Below are positions 1 through 8,283 of a stretch of 64,000 bases of DNA, piece by piece. A program made the position numbers and the translations under genes. The notes below the pieces were generated by a model. It was not told the DNA's origin. It was given only the letters and a program-made list of their open reading frames with translations, and did not search any database. The DNA comes from UBA1479 sp963976055 (GTDB taxonomy: Bacteria > Pseudomonadota > Alphaproteobacteria > Rhodospirillales > Casp-alpha2), in contig CAXBJB010000005.1 in the NCBI GenBank assembly GCA_963976055.1, positions 248,001-312,000 of the forward strand, in the 5' to 3' direction. Within the stretch, counting starts at the first letter, position 1. Every line of letters begins with the position of its first letter.

Positions 1-1044
1 GTCGATCATCTTGCCGACCAGGACATTGTTTTCCACGGCGCAGCGCATGCCGACCATGAGGCCCTGGCCGCGCACTTCGGTCAACACGGTCGGATGCTTG
101 GCGACGACGGCGCCCAGCCGGTCCCACAACACGCGGGCGATCTTGTCGACCCGGGGCAGGAAGCCGGGCTCCAGAACCACGTCCAGCATCGCGCCGACCG
201 CCGACATGGCAAGCGGCGTGCCGCCGAAGGTCGACCCGTGGCTGCCCGGCGTCATGGCCTTGGCGGCGGCCTCGGTCGCCAGCACGGCGCCGACGGGGAA
301 CCCGCCGCCCAGGCCCTTGGCCGTGGCCAGGATGTCCGGGGTCACGCCGGCCCATTCATGGGCGAACAGCTTGCCCGTGCGGCCGTTGCCGGTCTGCACC
401 TCGTCCAGCACCATGAGGATGCCGAACTCGTCGCACATCTCGCGGATACCCTTCAGGAAGCCCGGCGACGGCGCCTTGATGCCGCCCTCGCCCTGCACCG
501 GCTCGACCAGGATCGCCGCCGTCTGGTCGGTGATCGCGGCACGCATGGCGTTCAGGTTGTCGAACGGCACATGGTCGAAGCCTTCGGGCATGGGGCCGAA
601 GCCTTCGCGGTGCTTTTCGTTGGACCCGGCCGCCAGGTCGGTCAGCGACCGCCCATGGAACGAGCCGTCGCAGCTGATGATCCGGTAGCGTTCCGGATGC
701 CCCGCACCATGGTGGTAGCGCCGCGCCATTTTGATCGCGGCCTCCACGGCCTCGGCGCCCGAATTGTTGAAGAACACCGTATCGGCGAAGGAATTGGCGA
801 CCAGCAGGCCGGCGACCCGTTCCTGCCCGGCGATGCGGTACAGGTTGGAGACATGCCACAGGGTCTTCGCCTGTTCGGTCAGGGCGGCGACCAGTTTCGG
901 ATGGCAATGGCCGAGCGAATTGACAGCGATCCCCGATCCCATGTCGAGGAATCGTCGGCCGTCGTCCGCCCAGACGTACATGCCCTCACCCTTTACCAGG
1001 GCGAAAGCGGTCCGCGCGTAATTCGGCATGACGGCGCTGATCAT
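1..1044 (-). CDS. argD: Acetylornithine aminotransferase (class III PLP aminotransferase), 3' end cut by the window
   Basis: The visible 348 codons encode the N-terminal part of a class III PLP-dependent aminotransferase. ArgD moves an amino group from glutamate to N-acetylglutamate semialdehyde in cytoplasmic arginine synthesis. I see the cofactor-site motif LDEVQTGNGRTG and the Schiff-base motif ATAKGLGGGFP, whose lysine is residue 243. The start ATG at 1044 is preceded by AGGAG about six bases upstream. Family members are about 390-400 residues, so roughly 45 C-terminal residues lie outside the window. GABA or ornithine aminotransferase are alternatives, but the N-terminal pattern (NYARTAFALVKGEG) fits ArgD best. 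It lies downstream of, and on the same strand as, the ABC permease gene, across a 161-base gap. Confidence 0.85.
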   Translation of the reverse strand, partial: MISAVMPNYARTAFALVKGEGMYVWADDGRRFLDMGSGIAVNSLGHCHPKLVAALTEQAKTLWHVSNLYRIAGQERVAGLLVANSFADTVFFNNSGAEAVEAAIKMARRYHHGAGHPERYRIISCDGSFHGRSLTDLAAGSNEKHREGFGPMPEGFDHVPFDNLNAMRAAITDQTAAILVEPVQGEGGIKAPSPGFLKGIREMCDEFGILMVLDEVQTGNGRTGKLFAHEWAGVTPDILATAKGLGGGFPVGAVLATEAAAKAMTPGSHGSTFGGTPLAMSAVGAMLDVVLEPGFLPRVDKIARVLWDRLGAVVAKHPTVLTEVRGQGLMVGMRCAVENNVLVGKMID

Positions 1045-1205
1045 TTCGCTCTCCTTTGGCTCAACGTGTCAAAACGGAAAAAAGCCCCCGTTTTCCAGGA
1101 GCTTCAACCGTCTTCCTTACCAGGAAAGCCGCCGAGTATCGGTATCTCGTGCCCCCTTGTCAACGGCGGCAAGATGACCGTTCGGCGACGGCTTACGGGC
1201 GGGCG

Positions 1206-2045
1206 TCAGGCCTTCAGCTTGTAGCCCGTGCGGAACATCCAGGTACAGAGCCACCACAGGCCCGCGTTGATCACCGCCATGACCGCGACGCCGACCCACA
1301 GGTTGCCGTCGGCATGGCCGATGAAGCCGTAGCGGAAGCCGTCGATCATGTAGAAGAAGGGATTGAAATGGGCCGCGATTTGGACGCCCTGGGGCAGGCG
1401 TTCGATCGAATAAAAGGTTCCCGAGAGGAACGACAGCGGCGTAATGACAAAGTTGGTGACCGCCGCGATATGGTCGAACTTGTCGGCCCAGATGCCCCCC
1501 GCCAGACCCAGCAGCGACAGCATCAAGGCCCCCATCACCGCGTGATAGACGACGAAGAACGCATCATGCAGGCCCAGGTCCACGGTCACCGCCATGGCCG
1601 CGCCGACGACGACGGCAACGGCAACGCCGCGCGTCATGCCGCCGATGGCGAAACCGAACGTCAGTTCATGGGCATTCAGGGGCGCCATCAGGCTGTCGAC
1701 GATGTTGCCCTGAATTTTGCCGATCATCAGCGAGCTTGAGGTATTGGCGAAGGCGTTCTGGGCGATCGCCATCATGATCAGGCCGGGCGCCAGAAACGTC
1801 ATGAACGGCATGCCGGCGACGACCCGGTGATCGCCGCCCAGCGCAAGGGCGAACACGGCGAGAAACAGCATGGTCGTGACCAGGGGGGCGACCAGCGTCT
1901 GAGTATAGACCTTGATGAAGCGCCGGACCTCGCGCAGGTAAAGCGTCTTCAGCCCGATCCAATTGACCGCCCCCATGGCGGGCAGGTCGCCGGGCGCGGA
2001 CGGTAGGGCGGGCAGGGCGGAAAGGGGTGTCTGGTCACGCATCAT
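1206..2045 (-). CDS. ABC-2 type transporter permease (NodJ-like)
   Basis: A 279-residue integral membrane protein with about six hydrophobic helices, the first near residues 45-70, and the ABC-2 permease layout. Proteins of this family form the channel of exporters for polysaccharides, lipids or drugs. I chose the ATG at 2045 because AAGGAG lies just upstream; a second ATG follows directly, and an in-frame ATG at 2081 would run into recX. No ATP-binding subunit lies beside it: recX diverges on one side and argD follows on the other. The partner ATPase must be elsewhere or beyond the window, so the substrate cannot be guessed. Confidence 0.8.
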   Translation of the reverse strand: MMRDQTPLSALPALPSAPGDLPAMGAVNWIGLKTLYLREVRRFIKVYTQTLVAPLVTTMLFLAVFALALGGDHRVVAGMPFMTFLAPGLIMMAIAQNAFANTSSSLMIGKIQGNIVDSLMAPLNAHELTFGFAIGGMTRGVAVAVVVGAAMAVTVDLGLHDAFFVVYHAVMGALMLSLLGLAGGIWADKFDHIAAVTNFVITPLSFLSGTFYSIERLPQGVQIAAHFNPFFYMIDGFRYGFIGHADGNLWVGVAVMAVINAGLWWLCTWMFRTGYKLKA

Positions 2046-2062
2046 CGCGCTCCTTATAAGAT

Positions 2063-2677
2063 ATGACCATGGAGAGTCCAATCGGTTCCGACGATCCGGC
2101 GCCCGCCAAGGGCGCCAAACGCAAGCCCCGGGGGCCCAAGAAGGCGACGCAAAGCCATCTGGCCAACGCGGCCCTGCATTACCTTGCGCGCTTCGCCACC
2201 TCGGCAGAAAACCTGCGCCGGGTGCTGATGCGCCGAGTCGACCGGTCGGCCCGCCATCACGGTACGGATGCGGAGGAAGGGGCCGCCTGGGTCGAGGACC
2301 TGATCCAGCGCTACCGGCAGGCGGGCCTGCTGGACGACGCCGCCTATGCCGAGGCGCGGGCCGGCGACATGCTGCGTCGGGGCACGCCGGTGAAGGGCGT
2401 GCGGTTCAAACTGATGCAGAAGGGCGTGGACCCGGATGACATCGACCGCGCGCTTGCCGCCGCGACCGAGGACACGCCCGAACCCGACCTGGCCGCCGCC
2501 GCCACCCTGGCCCGGCGCAGACGCCTGGGCCCCTACGCCGCCCCGGACAAGCGGGCGGAACGGCGCGACAAGGACCTGGCGACCCTGGCCCGCGCCGGGT
2601 TCGATTACGACACGGCGCGGCGCGTGATCGAGGCCGAGACCGTCGACGACCTGATCCGGATGCTCGACGACCGCTAG
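2063..2677 (+). CDS. recX: Regulatory protein RecX
   Basis: A 204-residue, strongly basic protein. RecX binds RecA filaments and limits recombination and SOS activity. The family pattern of short three-helix repeats is visible from about residue 28 (ALHYLARFATSAENLRRVLM), followed by the repeat containing LDDAAYAEARAGDMLRRG. The N-terminal 25 residues are Lys/Pro-rich and poorly conserved. The start could be the ATG at 2063 or at 2069; neither has a good ribosome site. It diverges from the ABC permease with only 17 bases between start codons, so promoters must overlap the neighbouring genes. recA is not in the window, and I see no alphaproteobacterial LexA box (GTTC-N7-GTTC) upstream. Confidence 0.85.
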   Translation: MTMESPIGSDDPAPAKGAKRKPRGPKKATQSHLANAALHYLARFATSAENLRRVLMRRVDRSARHHGTDAEEGAAWVEDLIQRYRQAGLLDDAAYAEARAGDMLRRGTPVKGVRFKLMQKGVDPDDIDRALAAATEDTPEPDLAAAATLARRRRLGPYAAPDKRAERRDKDLATLARAGFDYDTARRVIEAETVDDLIRMLDDR

Positions 2678-2736
2678 GGTTTGCCGCCGGCCCGGAATTC
2701 AGGAACAATGGCCTGAGACCGATCCGGGAGGGACGG

Positions 2737-3243
2737 ATGACGCCACGCATGCCGGTAATTTTCGCGCTATGGGCCGTCCTGACGGTGGGGCCGACGTCCG
2801 TTCAGGCTGACGGCGCGCTGAAAACCGCCGGTCTCATCGAAACCGTCCGTATTCAGCCGGAAGCCATCGACATCCGCGCCAAGGTCGACACGGGGGCCGA
2901 GAATTCATCCCTCGACACCCGGGAGTGGCAGGCCTTCGAGCGCGACGGGGCGACCTGGATCCGCTTCACCCTGAACCTGGACGGCGGCGACAGCCGGGCT
3001 CTGGAACGCCCACTTGGACGCATGACGGTGATCCACCGCGCCGGCAGCCGACAGGAACGCCCCATCGTGATGATGACCCTTTGCGTCGGCGACGTCACCC
3101 GGGTGGTCGAGGTCAATCTGGCCGAGCGGCCCAAGCTGTCCTACCGCATGCTGTTGGGGGCGAGCTTCCTCACGGGTGCCTATGTGGTCGACGTATCGCA
3201 ATCGGACCTGACCCGCCCAACCTGCGGCGAGGCGGCAAAATGA
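2737..3243 (+). CDS. Exported retropepsin-like aspartic peptidase (RimK-associated, RloA-like)
   Basis: A 168-residue protein with an N-terminal signal peptide ending near residues 22-24 (VQA). A retropepsin-type active-site motif, DTGA, lies at residues 51-54 in the context RAKVDTGAENSSLDT. The family (Pfam 'Zn_protease', first called ATP-dependent zinc protease) is now viewed as retropepsin-like. I recall reports linking homologues to osmotic stress tolerance in Pseudomonas (rlo genes), but cannot check this. The signal peptide places the enzyme in the periplasm. Its stop overlaps the start of the next gene (ATGA at 3240-3243), so the two are translationally coupled. The substrate is unknown. 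Confidence 0.75.
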   Translation: MTPRMPVIFALWAVLTVGPTSVQADGALKTAGLIETVRIQPEAIDIRAKVDTGAENSSLDTREWQAFERDGATWIRFTLNLDGGDSRALERPLGRMTVIHRAGSRQERPIVMMTLCVGDVTRVVEVNLAERPKLSYRMLLGASFLTGAYVVDVSQSDLTRPTCGEAAK

Positions 3244-4769
3244 GGAACCGCGCGGTCTATCTGCTGGCGGCGATGTTCGCGGCGGTGGGGCTGGCGCTGT
3301 TGGCATACAAGGTTCTGGCCCTCGACTTTCCCCTGACCCCCGGCGACGTCCCCGACAACTGGGCGGTCGAAACTCGCGTCACCTTCCAGGCCGCGGGCGG
3401 CCCGGTGGCCGTGCGCTTGTTCATCCCGCGTAACACCCGAACCCATACGATCCTGGACCAAAGCTTCGTATCCCGCGGCTATGCCCTTGCCATGGAACTG
3501 ACACCCGACGGCCGCATGGCGAGCCTGACCCGACGTCAGGCCAAGGGGCCGCAGACGGTTTATTTCCGCTTTCTGATTCACCGAACCGAGCCGGCGCCTT
3601 CCCTACCTCAGGCCGAGCCCACCTCGGTGCAGCCGCCGCCGTGGAAGGCCCGGCGTCTGATCGCGGCGCGGGCCCTGCTGGATCAGGTCCGCAACGAGGG
3701 TGAGACGGCAACCGCCATGGCCCAGGCCCTGATCAGACGGTTGGCGGCAGCCGACCCGGACGACGCGGCGCGCAGCCTGTTGGGAAAAGCCGCGGGTGCG
3801 GAGCGCATCGTCGATGTGGCCGCGGGCGTGCTGACCCTGGGCGGCATCCACGCCCGGTCCGTACACGGCATCGCCCTGGCCGAAAGCCAGAAGCCGGTAC
3901 ACACGGTCCATTGGCTGGAAGTGGCCGAGGCCGGCGCCTGGCACCGCATGACCGCCGATCCGGCGGCACCGGAAGTTCCCACAACCTGGTTCCCCTGGTG
4001 GCGGGGCACCGGCAAGATGGCCCAGATCGACGGCGGCAGCCATCCCAAGCTGCGCATCACCGTCGAACGGGCGGCGGACCAGACGATCGTCGACAGCCTG
4101 TCGCAGGACCGCGCCCAAGCGAGGAATCTTGTCACCTCGGCCATGGCGTCCTTGCCGTTGGAGGTTCAGCAGGTTTACCGCGTGCTTCTGGTAGTGCCGC
4201 TTGGCGTGCTACTGCTGGTCATCTTGCGCAACGTGATCGGTTTGAAAAGTTTCGGCACCTTCATGCCCGTGCTGATCGCCCTGGCGTTCCGTGAAACACA
4301 GCTTCTGTGGGGCATCGTGCTGTTCACCATGATCGTCGCCATCGGTCTGGCGATCCGCCTGTGGATGGAGAACCTGCGCCTGCTCGTCGTGCCGCGCCTG
4401 GCGGCGGTGCTGATCGTGGTGGTCGGCGCCATGGCCGTGCTCAGCGTCGTCAGCGCCCAATTCGGTCTGGCCGGCGGCCTGTCGGTTGCCCTGTTCCCCA
4501 TGGTTATCCTGACCATGACGGTGGAACGCATGTCCGTGATCTGGGACGAACGCGGCCCCCGCGACGCCGTGCAACAGGGGGTCGGCAGCCTGATCGTAGC
4601 CACGGTCTGCTACCTGTTGATGAGCCACCCCCTGGTCGAACATCTGTTCTTCCAGTTCCCGGAACTGCTGTTGGTCGTGCTGGCGGCAGTGCTGCTGCTG
4701 GGCCGCTATTCCGGCTACCGGCTGACGGAACTCTACCGCTTCAAGCCGCTGTCCGGGGGCAGGCCCTAG
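3240..4769 (+). CDS. Inactive-transglutaminase-like protein with C-terminal seven-helix membrane domain (RloB-like)
   Basis: A 509-residue protein starting at the ATG that overlaps the previous stop. It has one N-terminal membrane segment (residues 7-27), a periplasmic region of about 280 residues with a transglutaminase-like fold (roughly residues 130-270), and then a block of hydrophobic helices from about residue 315 to the C-terminus. This matches the Transglut_i_TM plus 7TM_transglut architecture. The family lacks the usual Cys-His-Asp transglutaminase triad and is thought to bind rather than process peptides. It sits between a periplasmic protease and a cytoplasmic ATP-grasp ligase, so it is a natural membrane link between them. 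That role is inference. Confidence 0.75.
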   Translation: MRNRAVYLLAAMFAAVGLALLAYKVLALDFPLTPGDVPDNWAVETRVTFQAAGGPVAVRLFIPRNTRTHTILDQSFVSRGYALAMELTPDGRMASLTRRQAKGPQTVYFRFLIHRTEPAPSLPQAEPTSVQPPPWKARRLIAARALLDQVRNEGETATAMAQALIRRLAAADPDDAARSLLGKAAGAERIVDVAAGVLTLGGIHARSVHGIALAESQKPVHTVHWLEVAEAGAWHRMTADPAAPEVPTTWFPWWRGTGKMAQIDGGSHPKLRITVERAADQTIVDSLSQDRAQARNLVTSAMASLPLEVQQVYRVLLVVPLGVLLLVILRNVIGLKSFGTFMPVLIALAFRETQLLWGIVLFTMIVAIGLAIRLWMENLRLLVVPRLAAVLIVVVGAMAVLSVVSAQFGLAGGLSVALFPMVILTMTVERMSVIWDERGPRDAVQQGVGSLIVATVCYLLMSHPLVEHLFFQFPELLLVVLAAVLLLGRYSGYRLTELYRFKPLSGGRP

Positions 4770-4770
4770 G

Positions 4771-5742
4771 ATGGAGATCGTCGATCTTTACCGGCGCCTT
4801 CGCGCCAACGGGGTCCTCGGCCTCAACTGGCGTAATGCGGAATATCAGCTGGTCCACAACCAGCGCAAATACTTCCCCCTGGTCGACGACAAGCTGAAGT
4901 CCAAGCGGTTGGCCGAGGCCGCAGGCATCGCCGTGCCGCCCCTGTTCGGCGTCATCGAATATCCGCACGAAGTCCGCACCTTCGACGCCATCGTCCAGGA
5001 TCATGAGGATTTCGTGGTCAAGCCGGCCGAAGGCAGCGGCGGCGACGGCATCCTGGTGGTCGTGGGCCGCGACGGTGACGGATTCCGCCTGGCAAACGGC
5101 GCAGTCCTGTCGGCAGACGAGATGCGATTTCACATCAACAACATCCTGGCCGGAACCTTTTCCCTGGGTGGCCAGCCCGATAAGGCGCTGATCGAATACC
5201 GCATCCGCTTCGATCCGCTGTTCGAGCACATCGCATTCCAGGGAGTGCCGGACATCCGCATCATCGTGTTTTACGGTGTGCCGATAATGGCCATGACCCG
5301 CCTGCCGACCGAAGAATCATCGGGCAAGGCCAACCTGCACCAGGGTGCGATCGGCGCCGGCATCGACATGACCACGGGACGGACCCTGAACGCCGTGTGG
5401 CACGACCGCATCATCACCACCCATCCCGATACGGGGGCCCCCGTATCGGGCGTGCAGATCCCCCATTGGGGCACCTTGCTGCATCACGCGGCGCGGTCCT
5501 TCGACCTGACCCACCTGGGCTATCAGGGCATCGACATGGTGCTGGATTCGGACCGCGGGCCGGTGATGCTGGAATTGAACGCACGCCCGGGCCTGAGCAT
5601 TCAGCTCGCCAACGGCGAGGGCCTGGGCCTGCGCCTCGCCAAGGTGGAGGAACACCTGCAAAACGCGCCGAAAACCTTGGCTTCGGTCGATGGCCGCGTG
5701 GCCTTCGCAAAGGCGCATTTCGCCCCCCGCCCGGCGGCCTAA
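4771..5742 (+). CDS. Alpha-L-glutamate ligase-like ATP-grasp protein (RimK-related)
   Basis: A 323-residue cytoplasmic ATP-grasp enzyme. Visible motifs are the glycine-rich lid FVVKPAEGSGGDGI (about residues 87-100), the central GVPDIRIIVF strand, and the metal-binding end MLELNARPGLSIQLAN. Enzymes of this class join an amino acid to a carboxyl group using ATP; RimK itself adds glutamate to ribosomal protein S6. This subgroup travels with the retropepsin-like and 7TM transglutaminase-like genes, as here. The start is one base after the preceding stop (TAG G ATG), so all three genes form one operon. Acceptor and donor substrates are unknown. Confidence 0.75.
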   Translation: MEIVDLYRRLRANGVLGLNWRNAEYQLVHNQRKYFPLVDDKLKSKRLAEAAGIAVPPLFGVIEYPHEVRTFDAIVQDHEDFVVKPAEGSGGDGILVVVGRDGDGFRLANGAVLSADEMRFHINNILAGTFSLGGQPDKALIEYRIRFDPLFEHIAFQGVPDIRIIVFYGVPIMAMTRLPTEESSGKANLHQGAIGAGIDMTTGRTLNAVWHDRIITTHPDTGAPVSGVQIPHWGTLLHHAARSFDLTHLGYQGIDMVLDSDRGPVMLELNARPGLSIQLANGEGLGLRLAKVEEHLQNAPKTLASVDGRVAFAKAHFAPRPAA

Positions 5743-5752
5743 GGCGCCTGCG

Positions 5753-6439
5753 TTATTTCGGGACTTCGATGGCCTCGCGGCGGCGGATCAGGATCAACTT
5801 GCCCTTGAAGGAAATGCGGTCCTCCATCAGCAGCGCCGTGCCGAATTCGGGCACGTACCAGGCGTTGATTTCGACCAGGTCCCATTTCATGGACTTGGGC
5901 CCCTCGACCACCTTTTGCGAGATATCGACCAGGTGGGCGGTGAATTCACCGGCCGGCAGTTTCAGGACCTTGGAGCCGCGCACACACAACGACGACTGCA
6001 GCTTGAACACCGGCTTGCCGTCCTTCTTGCCTTCGACGACATAGTTGGCCTCGTTGCCCTGCTTCAGCGGCCACAGCTTGTCGTATTCCGGCACCTTGAA
6101 GTCGAAATTCCAGCCGCCGCCGCCGGCGACGCGGGCGAACGCGCGGTACAGGGTCACGTCCTGGATCGGCCCCTTGCCCTGGATCGGTTCGCGGAACCAG
6201 CGCACCTTGTCGCCGTCGATGGTTTTCACCCGATAGCGGTGATGGGTCACGTCCGGGGTTTTCGAATCCGGGTTGTGGGTGATCTTGAAGATGAAATTGG
6301 CGTCTTCCGCAGGTGACGAATAGGGGATCGGCGCTTCCCCGCCCTTCGATGCGATGCAGGCCGATGCCCATGCGGACGACGACGAGGCCACGGCCCCGAT
6401 CAGGGCCGCCACAAATGCGATGGTACGGGACAGGCCCAT
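5753..6439 (-). CDS. Exported protein of unknown function (DUF3108-like)
   Basis: A 228-residue protein beginning at the ATG with GGGGAG about six bases upstream. An in-frame ATG at 6490 has no such site. Residues 1-25 form a clear signal peptide ending AWA. The mature part looks beta-rich, with a late segment (INAWYVPEFGTALLMEDR) that recalls DUF3108-type periplasmic proteins, and two cysteines (residue 28 and one near residue 150) that could form a disulfide. I do not recognise an enzyme motif. It converges with the ATP-grasp operon (10 bases between stops) and diverges from the MscS gene. Function is not known. Confidence 0.65.
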   Translation of the reverse strand: MGLSRTIAFVAALIGAVASSSSAWASACIASKGGEAPIPYSSPAEDANFIFKITHNPDSKTPDVTHHRYRVKTIDGDKVRWFREPIQGKGPIQDVTLYRAFARVAGGGGWNFDFKVPEYDKLWPLKQGNEANYVVEGKKDGKPVFKLQSSLCVRGSKVLKLPAGEFTAHLVDISQKVVEGPKSMKWDLVEINAWYVPEFGTALLMEDRISFKGKLILIRRREAIEVPK

Positions 6440-6552
6440 TCGGCTCCCCTTGGTTGTCACGGTGCGGGACGGCCCCGTCCTCGCCCCCAAGAAGCAGTTT
6501 TATCCGGGCAACAGTCTAGTCAAGCAGGCCCAACATACAATAAACAACTGTT

Positions 6553-7698
6553 ATGAAAGACATGACCGAGTTCTGGAATCTGGTTGTCGACGTGTGGCAG
6601 CACGGCGTCATCGGCATCGACGTCGGCCGCATGGCCGCCGCCCTGGGGATTTTCCTCGTCTTTTTGATGCTGCGCGGTCTGATGACCCGCTTCCTCATGG
6701 GCTGGCTGCGCATGATGACCAAGCGCACACCCTGGACCCTGGACGACCAAATTCTGGCGATGATCGAGCCGCCGGTGCGATTCGTGCCCATGGTCATGGG
6801 ACTGTTCTTTTCCTTCCAGGTCCTGAAGCTGGAAGGCATGCCGGATCAGATGGCGTCGAACCTGGTGCGCTCGCTGATCGCCTTCACCATCTTCTGGGCG
6901 CTGTACCGGGCGATCACGCCCTTGAGCGTGCTGCTGCACCGGCTCGACCGTGTCTTCTCCGTCGAGATGGTGGAATGGATGACCCGCGCCATCCGCGTGC
7001 TGGTGTTCATCATCGGCGCGGCGGCGGTGCTGGAAATCTGGGGCATCAAGGTCGGCCCGATCATCGCCGGGTTCGGCCTGATCGGCGTCGCCGTGGCGCT
7101 GGGCGCCCAGGACCTGTTCAAGAACCTGATCGCGGGCCTGCTGATCCTGGCGGAAAAACGCTTTCATAAAGGCGACTGGATCCATGTCGAAGGCGTGGTC
7201 GAAGGTCATGTCGAGACCATCGGATTTCGTTCGACCATGGTCCGCCGGTTCGACAAGGCGCCGGTCATGGTGCCCAATTCACAGCTGTCGGACACGGCAG
7301 TCGTCAACTTCACCGCCATGACCCACCGCCGCATCAAGTGGCTGATCGGGGTCGAGTACCGCACCTCGGTCGATCAGTTGCGCCAGATCCGCGACCAGAT
7401 CGCGGCCTATATCGAGGAGACGCCGGAATTCGCCCCGGCGACGGACGTCTCGACCTTCGTGCGCATCGACAGCTTCGGCGATTCCTCCATCAACATCATG
7501 GTCTATTGCTTCACCCTGACGACGAAATGGGGCGAATACCTGGAGATCAAGGAACGCCTGGCCTACAAGGTCATGAACGTCGTGCACGGTGCGGGCACCG
7601 CCTTTGCCTTCCCAAGCCGGTCGCTTTATGTGGAAAGCCTGCCGGGCGACGACGCACCCGAGATATTCCAGCCGCCGGCGGCCCCGCCGGTCGAGTAA
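6553..7698 (+). CDS. MscS-family mechanosensitive ion channel
   Basis: A 381-residue inner-membrane channel that releases solutes on hypo-osmotic shock. Hydrophobic helices lie near residues 27-45, 75-92, 103-120 and 147-162. The Gly/Ala-rich pore helix follows at about 167-198 (FGLIGVAVALGAQDLFKNLI). After it comes the beta domain entry (KRFHKGDWIHV) and a cytoplasmic vestibule domain. This is the canonical MscS order, with one or two extra N-terminal helices compared with E. coli MscS (286 residues). Start choice between ATG 6553 and 6562 is uncertain because neither has a strong ribosome site. An osmotic role would fit the nearby retropepsin-like operon, but they are not co-transcribed as seen here. 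Confidence 0.88.
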   Translation: MKDMTEFWNLVVDVWQHGVIGIDVGRMAAALGIFLVFLMLRGLMTRFLMGWLRMMTKRTPWTLDDQILAMIEPPVRFVPMVMGLFFSFQVLKLEGMPDQMASNLVRSLIAFTIFWALYRAITPLSVLLHRLDRVFSVEMVEWMTRAIRVLVFIIGAAAVLEIWGIKVGPIIAGFGLIGVAVALGAQDLFKNLIAGLLILAEKRFHKGDWIHVEGVVEGHVETIGFRSTMVRRFDKAPVMVPNSQLSDTAVVNFTAMTHRRIKWLIGVEYRTSVDQLRQIRDQIAAYIEETPEFAPATDVSTFVRIDSFGDSSINIMVYCFTLTTKWGEYLEIKERLAYKVMNVVHGAGTAFAFPSRSLYVESLPGDDAPEIFQPPAAPPVE

Positions 7699-7722
7699 GC
7701 AAGAAAGGGAGGATACCAAGCC

Positions 7723-8061
7723 ATGGCTATCACCATCTATCACAACCCGAAGTGCAGCAAATCGCGCCAGACCCTTCAGCTGCTGGAGGACAACGGCGTG
7801 ACCCCGGAAATCGTGCTGTACCTGGACACCCCGCCTACGGCGGACGAGATGAAGGCGCTGTTGCGCAAGCTTGGCATGAAGGCCGCCGACATCCTGCGCG
7901 CCGCCGAAGCCAAGGAGGCGGGCCTCGCCAAGGACATGGACGAGGACGCCTTGATCAAGGGCATGATCGCCAATCCCCGGTGCATCGAACGGCCGATCGT
8001 CGTCAAGGGTGGGAAAGCGGTCCTCGGGCGGCCGCCGGAGAACGTTCTGGCGCTTGTCTGA
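7723..8061 (+). CDS. arsC: ArsC-family arsenate reductase (glutaredoxin-dependent type)
   Basis: A 112-residue thioredoxin-fold protein with the catalytic motif YHNPKCSKSR (Cys11) and the arginine-bearing segment NPRCIERPIVV, both typical of E. coli-type ArsC. These enzymes reduce arsenate to arsenite with glutathione and glutaredoxin. AAGGGAGG lies about 13 bases before the ATG. It stands 24 bases after mscS with no arsB, arsR or acr3 nearby, so arsenic resistance is not certain; Spx/YffB-type relatives share this fold. The Cys and the three-Arg pattern favour a true ArsC. Confidence 0.8.
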   Translation: MAITIYHNPKCSKSRQTLQLLEDNGVTPEIVLYLDTPPTADEMKALLRKLGMKAADILRAAEAKEAGLAKDMDEDALIKGMIANPRCIERPIVVKGGKAVLGRPPENVLALV

Positions 8062-8232
8062 CACATACCTGACAGGCTGCCCGAACCGCCGAGTTTTATT
8101 GTAATCCTCGTAGGTTACGATGCTTGCGGTTCCGTTGTGGACACTTCAATATGTGCGCGCGAGGGGAGTGTGGTTCCACATCACTTCTCTGGTTCGTCTT
8201 AAGATCACCAAAACGGGGCATGAGCGGGCCAG

Positions 8233-8283
8233 ATGAGCACTACCGACAGCGGTCCAGGGACCGCTGATATCGTGGAGGACTGA
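8233..8283 (+). other. Possible 16-codon upstream ORF coupled to the TPR gene
   Basis: An ATG-started reading frame of 16 codons ends in a TGA whose last base is the A of the next gene's ATG (TGATG at 8281-8285). It contains the 9-bp inverted repeat at 8247-8266. Such a stop/start overlap can couple translation. There is no clear ribosome site before it, so it may be chance. Confidence 0.2.
8247..8266. promoter_or_regulatory. 20-bp interrupted palindrome before the TPR gene
   Basis: CAGCGGTCC (8247-8255) and GGACCGCTG (8258-8266) form a perfect 9-bp inverted repeat with a 2-base centre. It ends 16 bases before the start codon, just ahead of GGAGG at 8274-8278. It could be an operator or a small RNA hairpin that affects translation. 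Confidence 0.3.

Noticed and set aside
7723..8061. Arsenic resistance operon
   Set aside because: Only arsC is present; no arsR, arsB or acr3 gene is beside it.
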